Assembly: GCF_017753665.1 (NCBI RefSeq)
Contig: NZ_CP072524.1
Coordinates: 868,001 to 932,000 of the forward strand
DNA: 64,000 nucleotides
Direction: 5' to 3'
Origin: Neisseria sicca
GTDB lineage: Bacteria; Pseudomonadota; Gammaproteobacteria; Burkholderiales; Neisseriaceae
Under the pieces are notes generated by a model. The model searched no databases, had not been told where the DNA came from, and saw nothing but the letters and a program-made list of their open reading frames with translations. Position 1 is the stretch's first letter. The number at the start of each line of letters is the position of its first letter. The position numbers were made by a program, and so were the translations under genes. Positions 51,876 through 63,394 of the stretch are shown here, one piece after another.

Positions 51876-52651
51876 GCTTTGCCTCCGGTGCGTTCCAACA
51901 AGAAGGATGCGATGTGTTTCGGACGCGGCATGTTCGGCTCGTCCTTAGCGATTTTGCCGCCGATGTTCATCATGCAGCCGCAGTCCGCGCTGATGATTTC
52001 GGTTGCGCCGGTTTCTTTCAGCGCGGCGACTTTGTCGGTTACCATCGCGCCGGAAATATCCGCTTGTTTGACGGAGAATGTACCGCCGAAGCCGCAGCAT
52101 TCGCTTTCGTGATCGTGAACGATACGTTCAACGTTTTCCATGCCATCAATCAACTGCCATCCTGAAATATGGACATTCATTTCTCGGCGGGCGGCGCAGG
52201 AAGTGTGGACGGCGACTTTGACCGGCTCGCCTTTGTCTTCAGGCTTGTAGCCGATGGCAAGCAAGAAATGAGTAAACTCAATGATGCGGTTGGCACAATC
52301 CACCGCTTTGGATTCGTATTCTGTATTTTTAAACAGGGTAGGCCAGTGATGTTTCATCATGCCGCCGCATGAGCCGGACGGTACGACGATCGGCCAGTTT
52401 TCGGGGAAGAGGTCGAGTTGCGCTTTGGCGACATCAAACGCCTCGGTCGGATGACCGGAAGAGTAGGCGGGTTGGCCGCAGCAGCTTTGCGCCATCGGGT
52501 AATGAACCCGTATGCCTTGCTGCTCGATTAAAGTAATGGCATCCATGCCTGCTTCGGGCATGAAAAGATCGAGGACGCAGGTGCCGAAGAAATAAACATC
52601 GGTCGGCTTGCTGTCGAATGTAGTGATTTTGGGTGGAGTGATTGCGCTCAT
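51872..52651 (-). CDS. lutA: Lactate utilisation protein LutA, Fe-S oxidoreductase
   Basis: The 259-residue protein has two CCG domains: SCCGQPAYSSGHP with a preceding conserved VYFFGTCVLDLF, and ESECCGFGGTFSVK with HTSCAARREM. These bind the catalytic cluster. It is the first gene of the lutACB operon. A Fur-box-like stretch lies about 160 bases upstream. Confidence 0.92.
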   Translation of the reverse strand: MSAITPPKITTFDSKPTDVYFFGTCVLDLFMPEAGMDAITLIEQQGIRVHYPMAQSCCGQPAYSSGHPTEAFDVAKAQLDLFPENWPIVVPSGSCGGMMKHHWPTLFKNTEYESKAVDCANRIIEFTHFLLAIGYKPEDKGEPVKVAVHTSCAARREMNVHISGWQLIDGMENVERIVHDHESECCGFGGTFSVKQADISGAMVTDKVAALKETGATEIISADCGCMMNIGGKIAKDEPNMPRPKHIASFLLERTGGKA

Positions 52652-52805
52652 TTTTTCGTTAACGGGAGTACCCGTTTTTCTTTGTATAAATAGATGGCTA
52701 CTTTAAGTAATTGCATGTAGGCGGTCAAGTATAATTTTAAAAAATAATATTGGAATCGGATGACTGCTAAGACCTAATACCCGCATATATTGAATCGTCT
52801 TCATA

Positions 52806-52835
52806 TATGCTAATTATTATCATTATAATTAATAT
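52806..52835. promoter_or_regulatory. Fur-box-like sequence upstream of lutA
   Basis: TAATTATTATCATTATAATT resembles repeated GATAAT/ATTATC hexamers of Fur boxes, in an AT-rich gap of about 280 bases between lutA and the IS1655-like element. Regulation of this Fe-S-rich operon by iron would make sense, but the match is imperfect. Confidence 0.3.
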
Positions 52836-52934
52836 CTAATATATTCATAATTAAACAATACCCGAAATAAATTGCTTATGAACTCACTGCTGTCATAACG
52901 ACTGTCATTCCATCACTCAACTTCAAAGGTCCTT

Positions 52935-54008
52935 GGATTCGGATTTCAAGTGCAACACTAGTGTATCAGTGGTTTGAACAGATTCAAGAATAAAACACTT
53001 GGCGTTTCGTAGCCAAGTGTTTTTCTTGGCCGGTGGTTCAACTCATCTTGAACCCTGCGTATCTCCCGATCGCTGATGTTTCGGAAATCGGTTTGCTTGG
53101 GGAAATATTGTCGGATGAGTCCGTTGGTGTTCTCATTCAGCCCTTTTTCCCAAGAATGGTAGGGGCGGCAAAAATAAGTCTCCGCCTTCAATGCTTTGGC
53201 TATTTTGGTGTGTTGGTAGAACTCTTTGCCGTTGTCCATGGTGATGGTGTGCACTCTGGCTTTATGTGCCTTTAATGCCCTAACGGCTGCCAGAGCAGTG
53301 TCTTCGGCTTTGAGGCTATCCAATTTGCAGACGATGGTGTAGCGGGTAACGCGTTCGACCAAGGTCAGTAATGCGCTTTTCTGTCCTTTGCCGATGATGG
53401 TGTCGGCTTCCCAATCGCCGATGCGGGTTTTCTGGTCGACGATAGCGGGTCGGTTTTCTATGCCGACGCGGTTGGGCACTTTGCCTCTGGTCCATGTGCT
53501 GCCGTAGCGTTTGCGGTAGGGTTTGCTGCATATTCTGAGGTGTTGCCACAACGTGCCGCCGTTGCTTTTGTCTTGGCGAAGGTAGCGGTAAATGGTGCTG
53601 TGGTGGAGCGTGATTTGGTGGTGTTTGCTCAGGTAGGCGCATACTTGTTCAGGACTGAGTTTGCGGCGGATAAGGGTGTCGATGTGCTGAATCAGTTGCG
53701 AATCGAGCTTATAGGGCTTTCGCTGGCGCTGTTTGGTAGTCCGGCTTTGCCGCTGGGCTTTTTCGGCGCTGTATTGCTGCCCTTGGGTGCGGTGCCGTCT
53801 GATTTCGCGGCTGATGGTGCTTTTGTGTCGGTTAAGCTGTTTGGCGATTTCGGCGATGGTGCAGTGGCGGGACAGGTATTGGATATGGTATCGTTCGTCT
53901 TGGGTCAGTTGTGTGTAGCTCATGGCAATCTTTCTTGCAGGAAAGGCCGTATGCTACCGCATACTGGCCTTTTTCTGTTAGGGAAAGTTGCACTTCAAAT
54001 GCGAATCC
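52935..54008 (-). mobile_element. IS30-family element, IS1655-like
   Basis: Ends GGATTCGGATTTCAAGTGCA-AC and GTTGCACTTCAAATGCGAAT-CC are 22-bp inverted repeats with two mismatches. One intact transposase on the minus strand. An internal hairpin (AGGCCGTATGC and GCATACTGGCCT, 53944-53970) lies just upstream of the transposase start and may limit its expression. Confidence 0.9.
52958..53923 (-). CDS. IS30-family transposase (IS1655-like)
   Basis: The 321-residue transposase starts MSYTQLTQDERYHIQYLSRH, with the helix-turn-helix CTIAEIAKQLNRHKSTISRE. The DDE catalytic domain shows RIGDWEADTIIGKGQKSALL (first Asp), TITMDNGKEFYQH (second Asp) and YHSWEKGLNENTNGLIRQYF (Glu). Length and motifs match IS1655 of Neisseria. 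Intact. Confidence 0.93.
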   Translation of the reverse strand: MSYTQLTQDERYHIQYLSRHCTIAEIAKQLNRHKSTISREIRRHRTQGQQYSAEKAQRQSRTTKQRQRKPYKLDSQLIQHIDTLIRRKLSPEQVCAYLSKHHQITLHHSTIYRYLRQDKSNGGTLWQHLRICSKPYRKRYGSTWTRGKVPNRVGIENRPAIVDQKTRIGDWEADTIIGKGQKSALLTLVERVTRYTIVCKLDSLKAEDTALAAVRALKAHKARVHTITMDNGKEFYQHTKIAKALKAETYFCRPYHSWEKGLNENTNGLIRQYFPKQTDFRNISDREIRRVQDELNHRPRKTLGYETPSVLFLNLFKPLIH

Positions 54009-54161
54009 GCCGTCGTCTGAAACTCGTCGCTTAAAAGTACATTGCTCAAATAATATTCTAAAACTGAATCAGATTTACAATATTATTTGCCAATAGCTGC
54101 CTTTTGCTACCCTTATCCTCTTTCAGACGACCTCCTTTCAAATCAGTTACAATTTATCCCT

Positions 54162-55571
54162 ATGAACACAACCGAATCAAACGTTTTGGAAACGCCGCCC
54201 GTCCGCCCGTCCCGCTGGCTGCCCCTGCTTTTGGCGATTGCGATTTTTATGCAGATGCTGGACGCGACGATTCTGAACACAGCCCTGCCCGAAATCGCCA
54301 AAGATTTCCAAGTATCGCCGCTCAATATGCAGCTGGCGGCGATTTCCTATACGCTGACCGTCGCCCTGCTGATTCCTTTAAGCGGCTATTTGGTGGACAG
54401 GTTCGGCACTAAAAACGTATTTTTCGGTTCAATCGGCATTTTTATGCTCGGATCGGCATTGTGTGCGGCGGCAGCCAATCTGCCCATGCTGGTGATGGCG
54501 CGGGTGATTCAGGGCATAGGCGGGTCGATGTTGGTACCCGTGCCGCGCCTGACGATTTTGCGCGTGTACGACAAATCCCAACTCTTAAACGCCATCAATT
54601 ATGCCGTGATGCCCGCGCTGATCGGCCCGATATTCGGTCCTTTGGTCGGCGGCTATTTGGTGGAATACGCATCTTGGCATTGGATTTTCCTGCTGAATCT
54701 GCCGATAGGGCTGCTCGGCGTCTTGCTGGGCTGGCGGATTATGCCCGATGTCAAAGGCAAAAATACGGTTCTGGACTTGAGCGGCTACCTGACTTTCGCT
54801 TCGGCGGCGTGTCTCTTGATGTTGGCAGTGGAAATGGTGTCCCATTCTGGCGCAGTTTGGTTTTCGCTCTTGCTCGCCATCGGCGGTACGGCATTCGCCC
54901 TGCTCTACTACCGCCACATGAAAACCGCCGCCAATCCGATTTACGCGGCGGATTTGTTCCAAGTCCGCACTTTCCGACTGGGTTTGACAGGCAACCTGTT
55001 CAGCCGGCTCGGCATCAGTTCCATCCCCTTTTTGCTACCGCTATTGTTTCAAGTCGCATTCGGATTCGCCGCCAGCGTATCCGGCTGGCTGGTCGCCCCC
55101 GTCGCTTTCGCCTCGCTTGCCGTCAAACCGCTCATCAAGCCCCTGATGTCGCGCTTCGGCTACCGCAACGTGTTGATTTGGAACACGCGCTTCCTCGCGA
55201 TATTGATTATGCTGCTAGCCCTACCCGATGCGGACACGTCTTTAATCGTCTGGATTGCATTGCTGCTCCTGATTGGTACTTGCAACTCCATCCAGTTCTC
55301 CGCCATGAACACCCTGACCATCGCCGACCTGCGCGCGCACCAAACCGGCAGCGGCAACAGCCTGATGGCAGTCAACCAACAACTCGCCATCAGCCTCGGC
55401 ATTGCGCTCGGCGCGCTTATCCTGCAAAACTGGTCGCAAAGCAGCTTCACCGCAGGCAACCTCCACCTTTCATTTCGCCTTACCCTCCTTTCCATCGGCT
55501 TGATTACACTCATCTCCAGCACCATATTCAGCCGCCTGCACATTTCCGACGGACGCAACCTAACCGACTGA
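54162..55571 (+). CDS. MFS drug efflux transporter, DHA2 (14-TMS) type
   Basis: The ATG at 54162 gives 469 residues. The first membrane segment carries MQMLDATILNTALPEIA, the DHA2 family motif D1 region, and loop 2-3 has GYLVDRFGTKNVF (motif A). VIQGIGGSMLVPVPRLTILR is motif B, followed by GPIFGPLVGGYL (motif C). It resembles E. coli MdtD more than EmrB. The substrate is unknown. A DUS lies before the start, and a second one follows at 55590. Confidence 0.85.
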   Translation: MNTTESNVLETPPVRPSRWLPLLLAIAIFMQMLDATILNTALPEIAKDFQVSPLNMQLAAISYTLTVALLIPLSGYLVDRFGTKNVFFGSIGIFMLGSALCAAAANLPMLVMARVIQGIGGSMLVPVPRLTILRVYDKSQLLNAINYAVMPALIGPIFGPLVGGYLVEYASWHWIFLLNLPIGLLGVLLGWRIMPDVKGKNTVLDLSGYLTFASAACLLMLAVEMVSHSGAVWFSLLLAIGGTAFALLYYRHMKTAANPIYAADLFQVRTFRLGLTGNLFSRLGISSIPFLLPLLFQVAFGFAASVSGWLVAPVAFASLAVKPLIKPLMSRFGYRNVLIWNTRFLAILIMLLALPDADTSLIVWIALLLLIGTCNSIQFSAMNTLTIADLRAHQTGSGNSLMAVNQQLAISLGIALGALILQNWSQSSFTAGNLHLSFRLTLLSIGLITLISSTIFSRLHISDGRNLTD

Positions 55572-55574
55572 ACA

Positions 55575-55857
55575 TTTCCCAAAACCGAAAAGGTCGTCTG
55601 AAAGATATTCCACGCCTTTACCCGCAACACCCATTCGGCAAAGCAACTGACGGAAACAGTAAAAACTGCACCTGAACATCAGTCAAAATTCAATACAGAC
55701 ATATCCAAACATTACCCGCCAACACCTACCTAACAATCAAAAAACAGCCCGAAAATTTTCAGACGACCCATATTCTTCATAGGAAGCCGCCACACTAAAA
55801 AGACAAGCAAAGCAAAAAATGCTATGCTTAATGCTTTCAATCTGTGTGTCTGAAGCA
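55575..55857. other. Intergenic region with two single DUS copies
   Basis: AAAGGTCGTCTGAAAG near 55590 and TTTTCAGACGACCC near 55757 are far apart and unlikely to pair as a terminator. No gene is supported between the transporter and the DUF945 gene. Confidence 0.5.
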
Positions 55858-57411
55858 ATGAAAAAGTATCTTATCCCGGTTGCTGCCGTAGCCGTAGCAG
55901 CCGTACTTGGCACCCCCTACTACCTCGGCATCAAAGCAGAGGAAAGCCTTACCGCACAACAAAAACTCTTACAAGAATCCGGTTTTCTAACCGTAGAATC
56001 GCATCAATACGAACGCGGTTGGTTCAGCGCAACGGAAACCACCGTTATCCGCCTGAAACCTACTCTTCTTCAAAATACGCAAAAATACCTGCCCGACAAC
56101 CTGAAAACCATCCTGCAAGAGCCGATTACGGTTATCAACCACATCAGCCACGGACCGTTTGCCGGCGACATAGGCACTCAGGCGCACATCGAAACCGAGT
56201 TCAAATATCACCCTGAAACTGAAAAAGCATTATCACGCTTTTTCGGTAAACAAACTCCGGTAACGATGAGCAACACCATCTATTTCAGCGGCAGCGGCAA
56301 ACTGGATTTGAGTATCCCCGCTTTCGATTACGAAGAGCTTTCCGGCATCAAGCTGAACTGGAAAGGTCTGAGCGGGCATACCGACTATAAAAAAGATTTC
56401 CAAAGTTATAGCCATGACTATCTGGCTCCCTCCCTTCAAGTCAAACTGGCGGACAAGGGCGACATTTCTCTGGAAAACCTACATTTCCAATCTGAAACCA
56501 CAAGCGGCCTCAACAAACTGTCTTTAGGCAAAAGCAGCACTACGCTGGATAAATTCCTGCTCCAGTGGAAAGACAACATCGATTACAACATCAAACTGAA
56601 TGAATTGGTGAACTTGGTTACCAATCTGCAAATCGGTGCGTTTATCAATCCGACAGGCAGCATCCCTCCGTCAAAAATCGAAGTCAGCAAACTGAAATTT
56701 GAAACCGATACTCACGAAGCGGACAAATTCATCAACAGCGAAGGCCGCTTCCAATTTCAAGACCTGACTTACGGCGATGAAAAATACGGCCCATTGGACA
56801 TCAATATTGCCGCCGAACACTTGGATGCCTCCGGCCTTCTTGCGCTGAAAAATAAATTTGCCGAAATCGCAGATAAAAAAATGAGCGAAGAAGAAATCCA
56901 AAACTCCTTGATACAGACCGCCAAGAACGAGGCTTCAAGCCTGTTTACCAATAATCCTATCTTGAATGTTAAGACCTTCAAATTCACTATGCCTCAAGGC
57001 GATGTCGATGTCAGTGGCAAACTGCTGTTTAAAGGTCTGGCAACAAAAGATTTGAACAGCCTCAGTGATATGCTGAAAAAAACCGAAGCCGGATTTGACA
57101 TGGCGGTTCCCCAAAAACTGCTCGAACAACTGGCAATCAGTCAGGCACGCAGTATTTTCAGCGTCAATCCCGACGACGAGGCAAATGGGCAGGCAGGTAT
57201 CGAAGACGTTACCGAAACCCTGCGCCTAATGGTGGACAGCACCATCCGCAGCATGGCGGACGAAAAATATCTGGCGCTGGAAAACGGTACAGTCAAAACC
57301 AAGATAACTTTGCAAAACAACGAATTGAAGCTTAACGGCAAAGTCCTGAAAAATGATCCTGAACCGGATTTTGATGATACGGATATGGTTTCCGAACCAT
57401 CCCATCCATAA
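55858..57411 (+). CDS. DUF945 (YdgA) family protein
   Basis: The ATG at 55858 gives 517 residues. An N-terminal membrane anchor (KKYLIPVAAVAVAAVLGTPY) is followed by GIKAEESLTAQQKLLQESGF and VESHQYERGWFSATETTVIR, the typical beginning of YdgA-like proteins. The rest is beta-rich and likely periplasmic. The role in any bacterium is poorly defined. A DUS terminator follows. Confidence 0.85.
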   Translation: MKKYLIPVAAVAVAAVLGTPYYLGIKAEESLTAQQKLLQESGFLTVESHQYERGWFSATETTVIRLKPTLLQNTQKYLPDNLKTILQEPITVINHISHGPFAGDIGTQAHIETEFKYHPETEKALSRFFGKQTPVTMSNTIYFSGSGKLDLSIPAFDYEELSGIKLNWKGLSGHTDYKKDFQSYSHDYLAPSLQVKLADKGDISLENLHFQSETTSGLNKLSLGKSSTTLDKFLLQWKDNIDYNIKLNELVNLVTNLQIGAFINPTGSIPPSKIEVSKLKFETDTHEADKFINSEGRFQFQDLTYGDEKYGPLDINIAAEHLDASGLLALKNKFAEIADKKMSEEEIQNSLIQTAKNEASSLFTNNPILNVKTFKFTMPQGDVDVSGKLLFKGLATKDLNSLSDMLKKTEAGFDMAVPQKLLEQLAISQARSIFSVNPDDEANGQAGIEDVTETLRLMVDSTIRSMADEKYLALENGTVKTKITLQNNELKLNGKVLKNDPEPDFDDTDMVSEPSHP

Positions 57412-57415
57412 ACCG

Positions 57416-57445
57416 AAAGGTCGTCTAAAAATTCAGACGACCTTT
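57416..57445. terminator. DUS-type inverted repeat
   Basis: AAAGGTCGTCT and AGACGACCTTTTTT, with one base changed in the first DUS (TCTAAAA), followed by T. Confidence 0.75.
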
Positions 57446-57655
57446 TTTCTTAGCAGGTTTAATTTATAGTAAATATACAAAATAAGAATGACTCTTTCGT
57501 TATTCTCTCTAGGCAAGAGGACTCTGATTTTTAGAAATATTCAAAAATCGCCCTAATTTCGAATTTCCAAACTCCCTCCCCGCAAAAATGACTAGATGGA
57601 AAGTCCTTATATGAACCTGTTATATCAACACAGCCTACAATTACAGCCAATATCA

Positions 57656-57690
57656 AAAAGGTCGTCTGAAAACTCTTCAGACAACCTTTT
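57656..57690. terminator. DUS inverted repeat
   Basis: AAAAGGTCGTCTGAA and TTCAGACAACCTTTT with a 5-base loop, just past the stop of the minus-strand transporter. Confidence 0.7.
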
Positions 57691-57706
57691 TCTCATCAAT
57701 CCGCTT

Positions 57707-59248
57707 TTAACGGAACAACCCCAATGCCTTAACGAACACCATCACCACGCCGTAAACCAGCGGGACGCCGACCAAAGTCCAACGCCACCAAACCGAAAAA
57801 CCGCCTGCCGCGACTTTTTCCTGCAACAAGTAGGCATCGGAAACAGCAGTTTCGTCATCGGGGTTACCACTGTGCGCCGCTGTTTTGATGTCGGTTTCGT
57901 GGTGTTTTTCATGGACGGACTTGACGGCAAGGTTACACAGCAAACCGACAATCAACAATCCTGCCATGATATACATGGTTACACTGTATGCCTGCGCGGC
58001 AGGAACACCGCTGTCGATTTGGCTTTGGCGGATGTAGTTCACCAAGACCGGACCGATCACGGCAGCGGTTGACCAAGCCAGTAAAATACGCCCGTGAATC
58101 GCGCCGACCTGATAAGTGCCGAACAAGTCTTTCAAATAAGCCGGAATCGCGGCAAAACCGCCGCCATACATGGAAATGATGACGCAAAATCCAATAATAA
58201 ACAAAGCCTTGTTTCCGCTCTCGCCAATGGACGGAACAGCAAAATACAGCAGCGAGCCGAGTACAAAAAAGATGGTGTAGGTATTTTTACGTCCGATTCT
58301 GTCGGAAACGCTGGACCACAAAAACCGTCCGCCCATATTGAACAAACTCAAAAGGCTGACGAAACCTGCCGCCGCCCCCGCGCTGATTGCCGCTTGTTTA
58401 CCGACCGACGCTTCTGAAAACAGCTCCTGAATCATGACCGAAGCCTGCCCCAAAACGCCGATACCGGCAGTTACATTCAGGCACAACACCCAAAACAACA
58501 GCCAAAATTGCGGCGTTTTCATCGCTTGGGAAACATTAACATGATTGGTGCTGACCAGTTTGTTTTTAGTTTTAGGCGCGACATAGCCTTCAGGCTTCCA
58601 ACCCTCCGTCGGCACGCGGATGGTGAATGCGCCGAACATCATCAACACGAGGTAAAACAGTCCCAACACAACAAAAGTCGGCGCGACACCGACCGAAACG
58701 TCGTCTGAAAACGCATTCATCAACGATACGGACAAAGGCGAAGCAAGCATCGCACCGCCGCCAAATCCCATAATCGCCAAACCCGTCGCCATGCCCGGTT
58801 TGTCGGGAAACCACTTCATTAAAGTGGACACCGGGCCGATATAGCCCAGCCCCAAGCCGATGCCGCCGATCACGCCGTTGCCCAAATACAGAAGAAACAG
58901 ATTATGCGTACTGACGCCGAGTGCCGACACAAAAAAACCCAAGCTGAAACAGCACGCCGCAACAAACATCGCCTTGCGCGGTCCGACACGCTCCATCCAA
59001 GTGCCGAACAACGCGGCAGACGCGCCCAGCATAGCCAGCGCGATACTGAAAATCCAGCCCACAGTCGTCAGCTTCCAATCCCCGGCTGCGGATTCGGTAA
59101 TGCCGATAAGCTTGGTCAGCGGCGCGTTAAACACGGAATACGCATAAATCTGCCCGATGGCAAGATGCACCGCCAAAGCGGCAGGCGGCACCAGCCAACG
59201 GTTAAAACCCGGCTTGGCAATCGTCGCCTCACGGTCTAAAAATTTCAT
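57707..59248 (-). CDS. MFS transporter, oxalate/formate antiporter (OFA) type
   Basis: Start 59248 is chosen because GAGG precedes MKFLDREATIAKPGFNRWLV; 513 residues. Twelve membrane segments, with VHLAIGQIYAYSVFNAPLTK in the first and GPRKAMFVAACCFSLGFFVS in the second-third loop, match the OFA family (YhjX-like). The C-terminal loop is hydrophilic (SVHEKHHETDIKTAAHSGNP). The substrate is probably a small carboxylate or pyruvate-like anion, inferred from the family only. Confidence 0.85.
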   Translation of the reverse strand: MKFLDREATIAKPGFNRWLVPPAALAVHLAIGQIYAYSVFNAPLTKLIGITESAAGDWKLTTVGWIFSIALAMLGASAALFGTWMERVGPRKAMFVAACCFSLGFFVSALGVSTHNLFLLYLGNGVIGGIGLGLGYIGPVSTLMKWFPDKPGMATGLAIMGFGGGAMLASPLSVSLMNAFSDDVSVGVAPTFVVLGLFYLVLMMFGAFTIRVPTEGWKPEGYVAPKTKNKLVSTNHVNVSQAMKTPQFWLLFWVLCLNVTAGIGVLGQASVMIQELFSEASVGKQAAISAGAAAGFVSLLSLFNMGGRFLWSSVSDRIGRKNTYTIFFVLGSLLYFAVPSIGESGNKALFIIGFCVIISMYGGGFAAIPAYLKDLFGTYQVGAIHGRILLAWSTAAVIGPVLVNYIRQSQIDSGVPAAQAYSVTMYIMAGLLIVGLLCNLAVKSVHEKHHETDIKTAAHSGNPDDETAVSDAYLLQEKVAAGGFSVWWRWTLVGVPLVYGVVMVFVKALGLFR

Positions 59249-59431
59249 AAAAGCCTCTTGATATCGAATGAAAAACAGCGTTCTCCGCGAGGAAAACGCC
59301 TTAAATTGTTGACAATATTGTACCACGCTTCCGCATGGGCTTTACTCCGCCTAACATGAGTTTTTTGAGTAAGAAAGAGAAAAATCATTCATAATATGCA
59401 CTTACTCCCACCTAATCATGCACGCTCCCAC

Positions 59432-59713
59432 ATGACTTTTATCGCCCTTACCAATATTTTTCTGATTATCTTATTTGTTTTCACCATGCTGTTCGTTCGG
59501 TGGCGCAACCATAAACTCAAGCAGGCATACCTCGCACGGCTTCTGAAACAGCCTGAAACTTTCGAATGGCTCTCACGCAATCTGAGCGGCGATGAAGTCA
59601 AAGATATTCAAGCAATCCTCACACATTTCGGTTTGCCATTACAAGAATCCAAACAACTCATTAATATTTTCCACAGTCAAAATCCCGGCAAAATGTATAG
59701 TGGATTAAAATAA
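59432..59713 (+). CDS. Small single-pass membrane protein, end altered by a MITE
   Basis: ATG 59432 begins MTFIALTNIFLIILFVFTML, a membrane helix, followed by a basic cytosolic tail (RWRNHKLKQAYLARLLKQPE) and a short helical domain; 93 residues. An upstream ATG at 59396 is possible. The last residues YSGLK and the TAA are the left end of the MITE at 59696, so the natural C-terminus was replaced. No family is recognised. Confidence 0.6.
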   Translation: MTFIALTNIFLIILFVFTMLFVRWRNHKLKQAYLARLLKQPETFEWLSRNLSGDEVKDIQAILTHFGLPLQESKQLINIFHSQNPGKMYSGLK

Positions 59714-59802
59714 AAATGAGACAAGGCGGCAACGCCCGTCGTGTACAGATAGTACATAAGGGCGTTGGTAACGCCGTATCGTTGCAATTTTAATCCACTA
59801 TA
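59696..59802. repeat. 107-bp MITE, copy 3
   Basis: Identical by eye to copies 1 and 2. It reads TATAGTGGATTAAAATAA into the end of the upstream gene, giving stops in all three frames within its first 18 bases. Confidence 0.85.
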
Positions 59803-59941
59803 ACACCTATTTTCAGACGACCTCGACTTTCCTATTAAGCAACCATTCAAGCCCAAATCCCTCCGCTTGAAAAATATTTTGCTATTGACTACATTTTTGT
59901 GTTAAATAACGTAATCTGTCACTAAACAATAATATCTCATT

Positions 59942-60667
59942 ATGGCAAACATTAAACTCAAAACACATATTTCTTACATCCTACTCGCTTCCGCATTGCT
60001 TTCCGGCTGCCATACTTATCAGGTAGACCAAAGCCGTCGCAGCAAAATCGCGCAATTTGCCATCAACCACCCTGTTGCGGCGCAAGTGATCGGCGTTGAA
60101 GACAAAAACTCGACCAACCTGACCAGCAACGCCGCACGCTTTGCCACCCGGACCGGTTTAGACGACCGTGCCAACGGCGAAGGACGCGGGACGCAGGTCA
60201 ATGCCGTCCGTCAAGCCCTATGGCAAGCCGCTATTTCCTCCCAATTTGACAGCGAAATTGCAAACAGGGCTGGCAATGCCTATCTGACCGATATGGAGAT
60301 TCGAGAGGGCAAAACCGATTATTACAGCCGTTTTCTTGCCGACCAAGCTGTTGATCAGCGCAACAACCGTATCGGACGCAGCATCGGCAGCGGCAAGCCC
60401 GGTGCGGACATGAAAGCACTCCTGCAAAGTGTTTTGTTCTACTACCACAAGGTAGGTCTGTGGACCGCCTCCGAAGTCAAAGCTTCCGGCCGTAAAGTAT
60501 GGAGAATCAGCCAAGAAAAATTAAGCGAAGCAGAATATCGACGCGCTTTGAAAAACATCGCTCCGCTGAACACCAACGGAATGGTGCCGAACGAACAAAA
60601 CCTCAAAACGGATACGTTCAAAGAAATTAAAAAAACGGTCAAAGTGATTACCAAAGTCGAAGACTGA
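59942..60667 (+). CDS. Lipoprotein, DUF6973-like
   Basis: The 241-residue protein has a lipoprotein signal (SYILLASALLSGC, lipobox LSGC). The central part AVRQALWQAAISSQFDSEIA with NRAGNAYLTDMEIREGKTDY resembles the NA.RH..W.A.. pattern of DUF6973, with Gln in place of the usual His. The C-terminal half is basic. It is probably anchored to a membrane facing the periplasm. Role unknown. Confidence 0.65.
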   Translation: MANIKLKTHISYILLASALLSGCHTYQVDQSRRSKIAQFAINHPVAAQVIGVEDKNSTNLTSNAARFATRTGLDDRANGEGRGTQVNAVRQALWQAAISSQFDSEIANRAGNAYLTDMEIREGKTDYYSRFLADQAVDQRNNRIGRSIGSGKPGADMKALLQSVLFYYHKVGLWTASEVKASGRKVWRISQEKLSEAEYRRALKNIAPLNTNGMVPNEQNLKTDTFKEIKKTVKVITKVED

Positions 60668-60733
60668 TTCGTATCAACATTCTATCTACTGCTTCAGTAA
60701 TCTCCCAAAACGGCGTAAACTGTCGCAAACCCA

Positions 60734-60773
60734 TTTTCAGACGACCCCTGCTTGCAAAGAGGTCGTCTGAAAA
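60734..60773. terminator. DUS inverted repeat, long loop
   Basis: TTTTCAGACGACC and GGTCGTCTGAAAA with a 14-base loop upstream of hemB. Confidence 0.7.
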
Positions 60774-60793
60774 CATTTCTCCTGCCGATTTAG

Positions 60794-61822
<1,029 letters not shown>

Positions 61823-61905
61823 AACGCAAATAACGGCATAGGTTTTCCTGTAAACTATCCCAATGCCGGACATTGTAAAGCCAGCAAGAAGCTGATTGAA
61901 AAGCA

Positions 61906-61937
61906 AAAGGTCGTCTGAAAATGTTCAGACGACCTTT
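61906..61937. terminator. DUS inverted repeat after hemB
   Basis: AAAGGTCGTCTGAA and TTCAGACGACCTTT with a 4-base gap. Confidence 0.8.
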
Positions 61938-62052
61938 CTTGAATACACTTTCCCGATAACTAATTTACCATTCACGATCGACCCTTGTTAATTTCAATAC
62001 TGCCAACATATCCACCATCATGCCAAAGGACGCAGCTTAGATTTTCAAGTAA

Positions 62053-63051
<999 letters not shown>

Positions 63052-63151
63052 AACAACTCTGTACTGGGTAAAAGTAGCCCGATTAACTCATTTCAAACGG
63101 ACAGGCTGCGAACCCGATGTCCACATGGCATTATAAAAAGTAAAGCATAAG

Positions 63152-63212
63152 AAAAGGTCGTCTGAAAGATTTTTAGCGAAACCCGCTATATTCATTTTCA
63201 GACGACCTTTTT
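63152..63212. terminator. DUS inverted repeat with 28-base loop
   Basis: AAAAGGTCGTCTGAAA and TTTTCAGACGACCTTTTT downstream of trxB. Confidence 0.7.
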
Positions 63213-63357
63213 GTTTAAATCAGGATGTTTCAAACAGAGCAACCACATTACAACCCTCTAATTCTGACAACCGTCATTCCTCTTTCTACTTATAACAATA
63301 AAACTATACAAACTGTACTTCCTCGCCTTACCTGTTTTGTAACAGTCATAATAAAAT

Positions 63358-63387
63358 AAAAACGGCAGCTTTAATAAGCTGCCGTTT
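63358..63387. terminator. Bidirectional terminator between trxB and ftsH
   Basis: AAAAACGGCAGC and GCTGCCGTTTT form an 11-bp stem over an 8-base loop with A and T tracts on either side, 8 bases from the ftsH stop. Confidence 0.85.
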
Positions 63388-63394
63388 TCCATAT

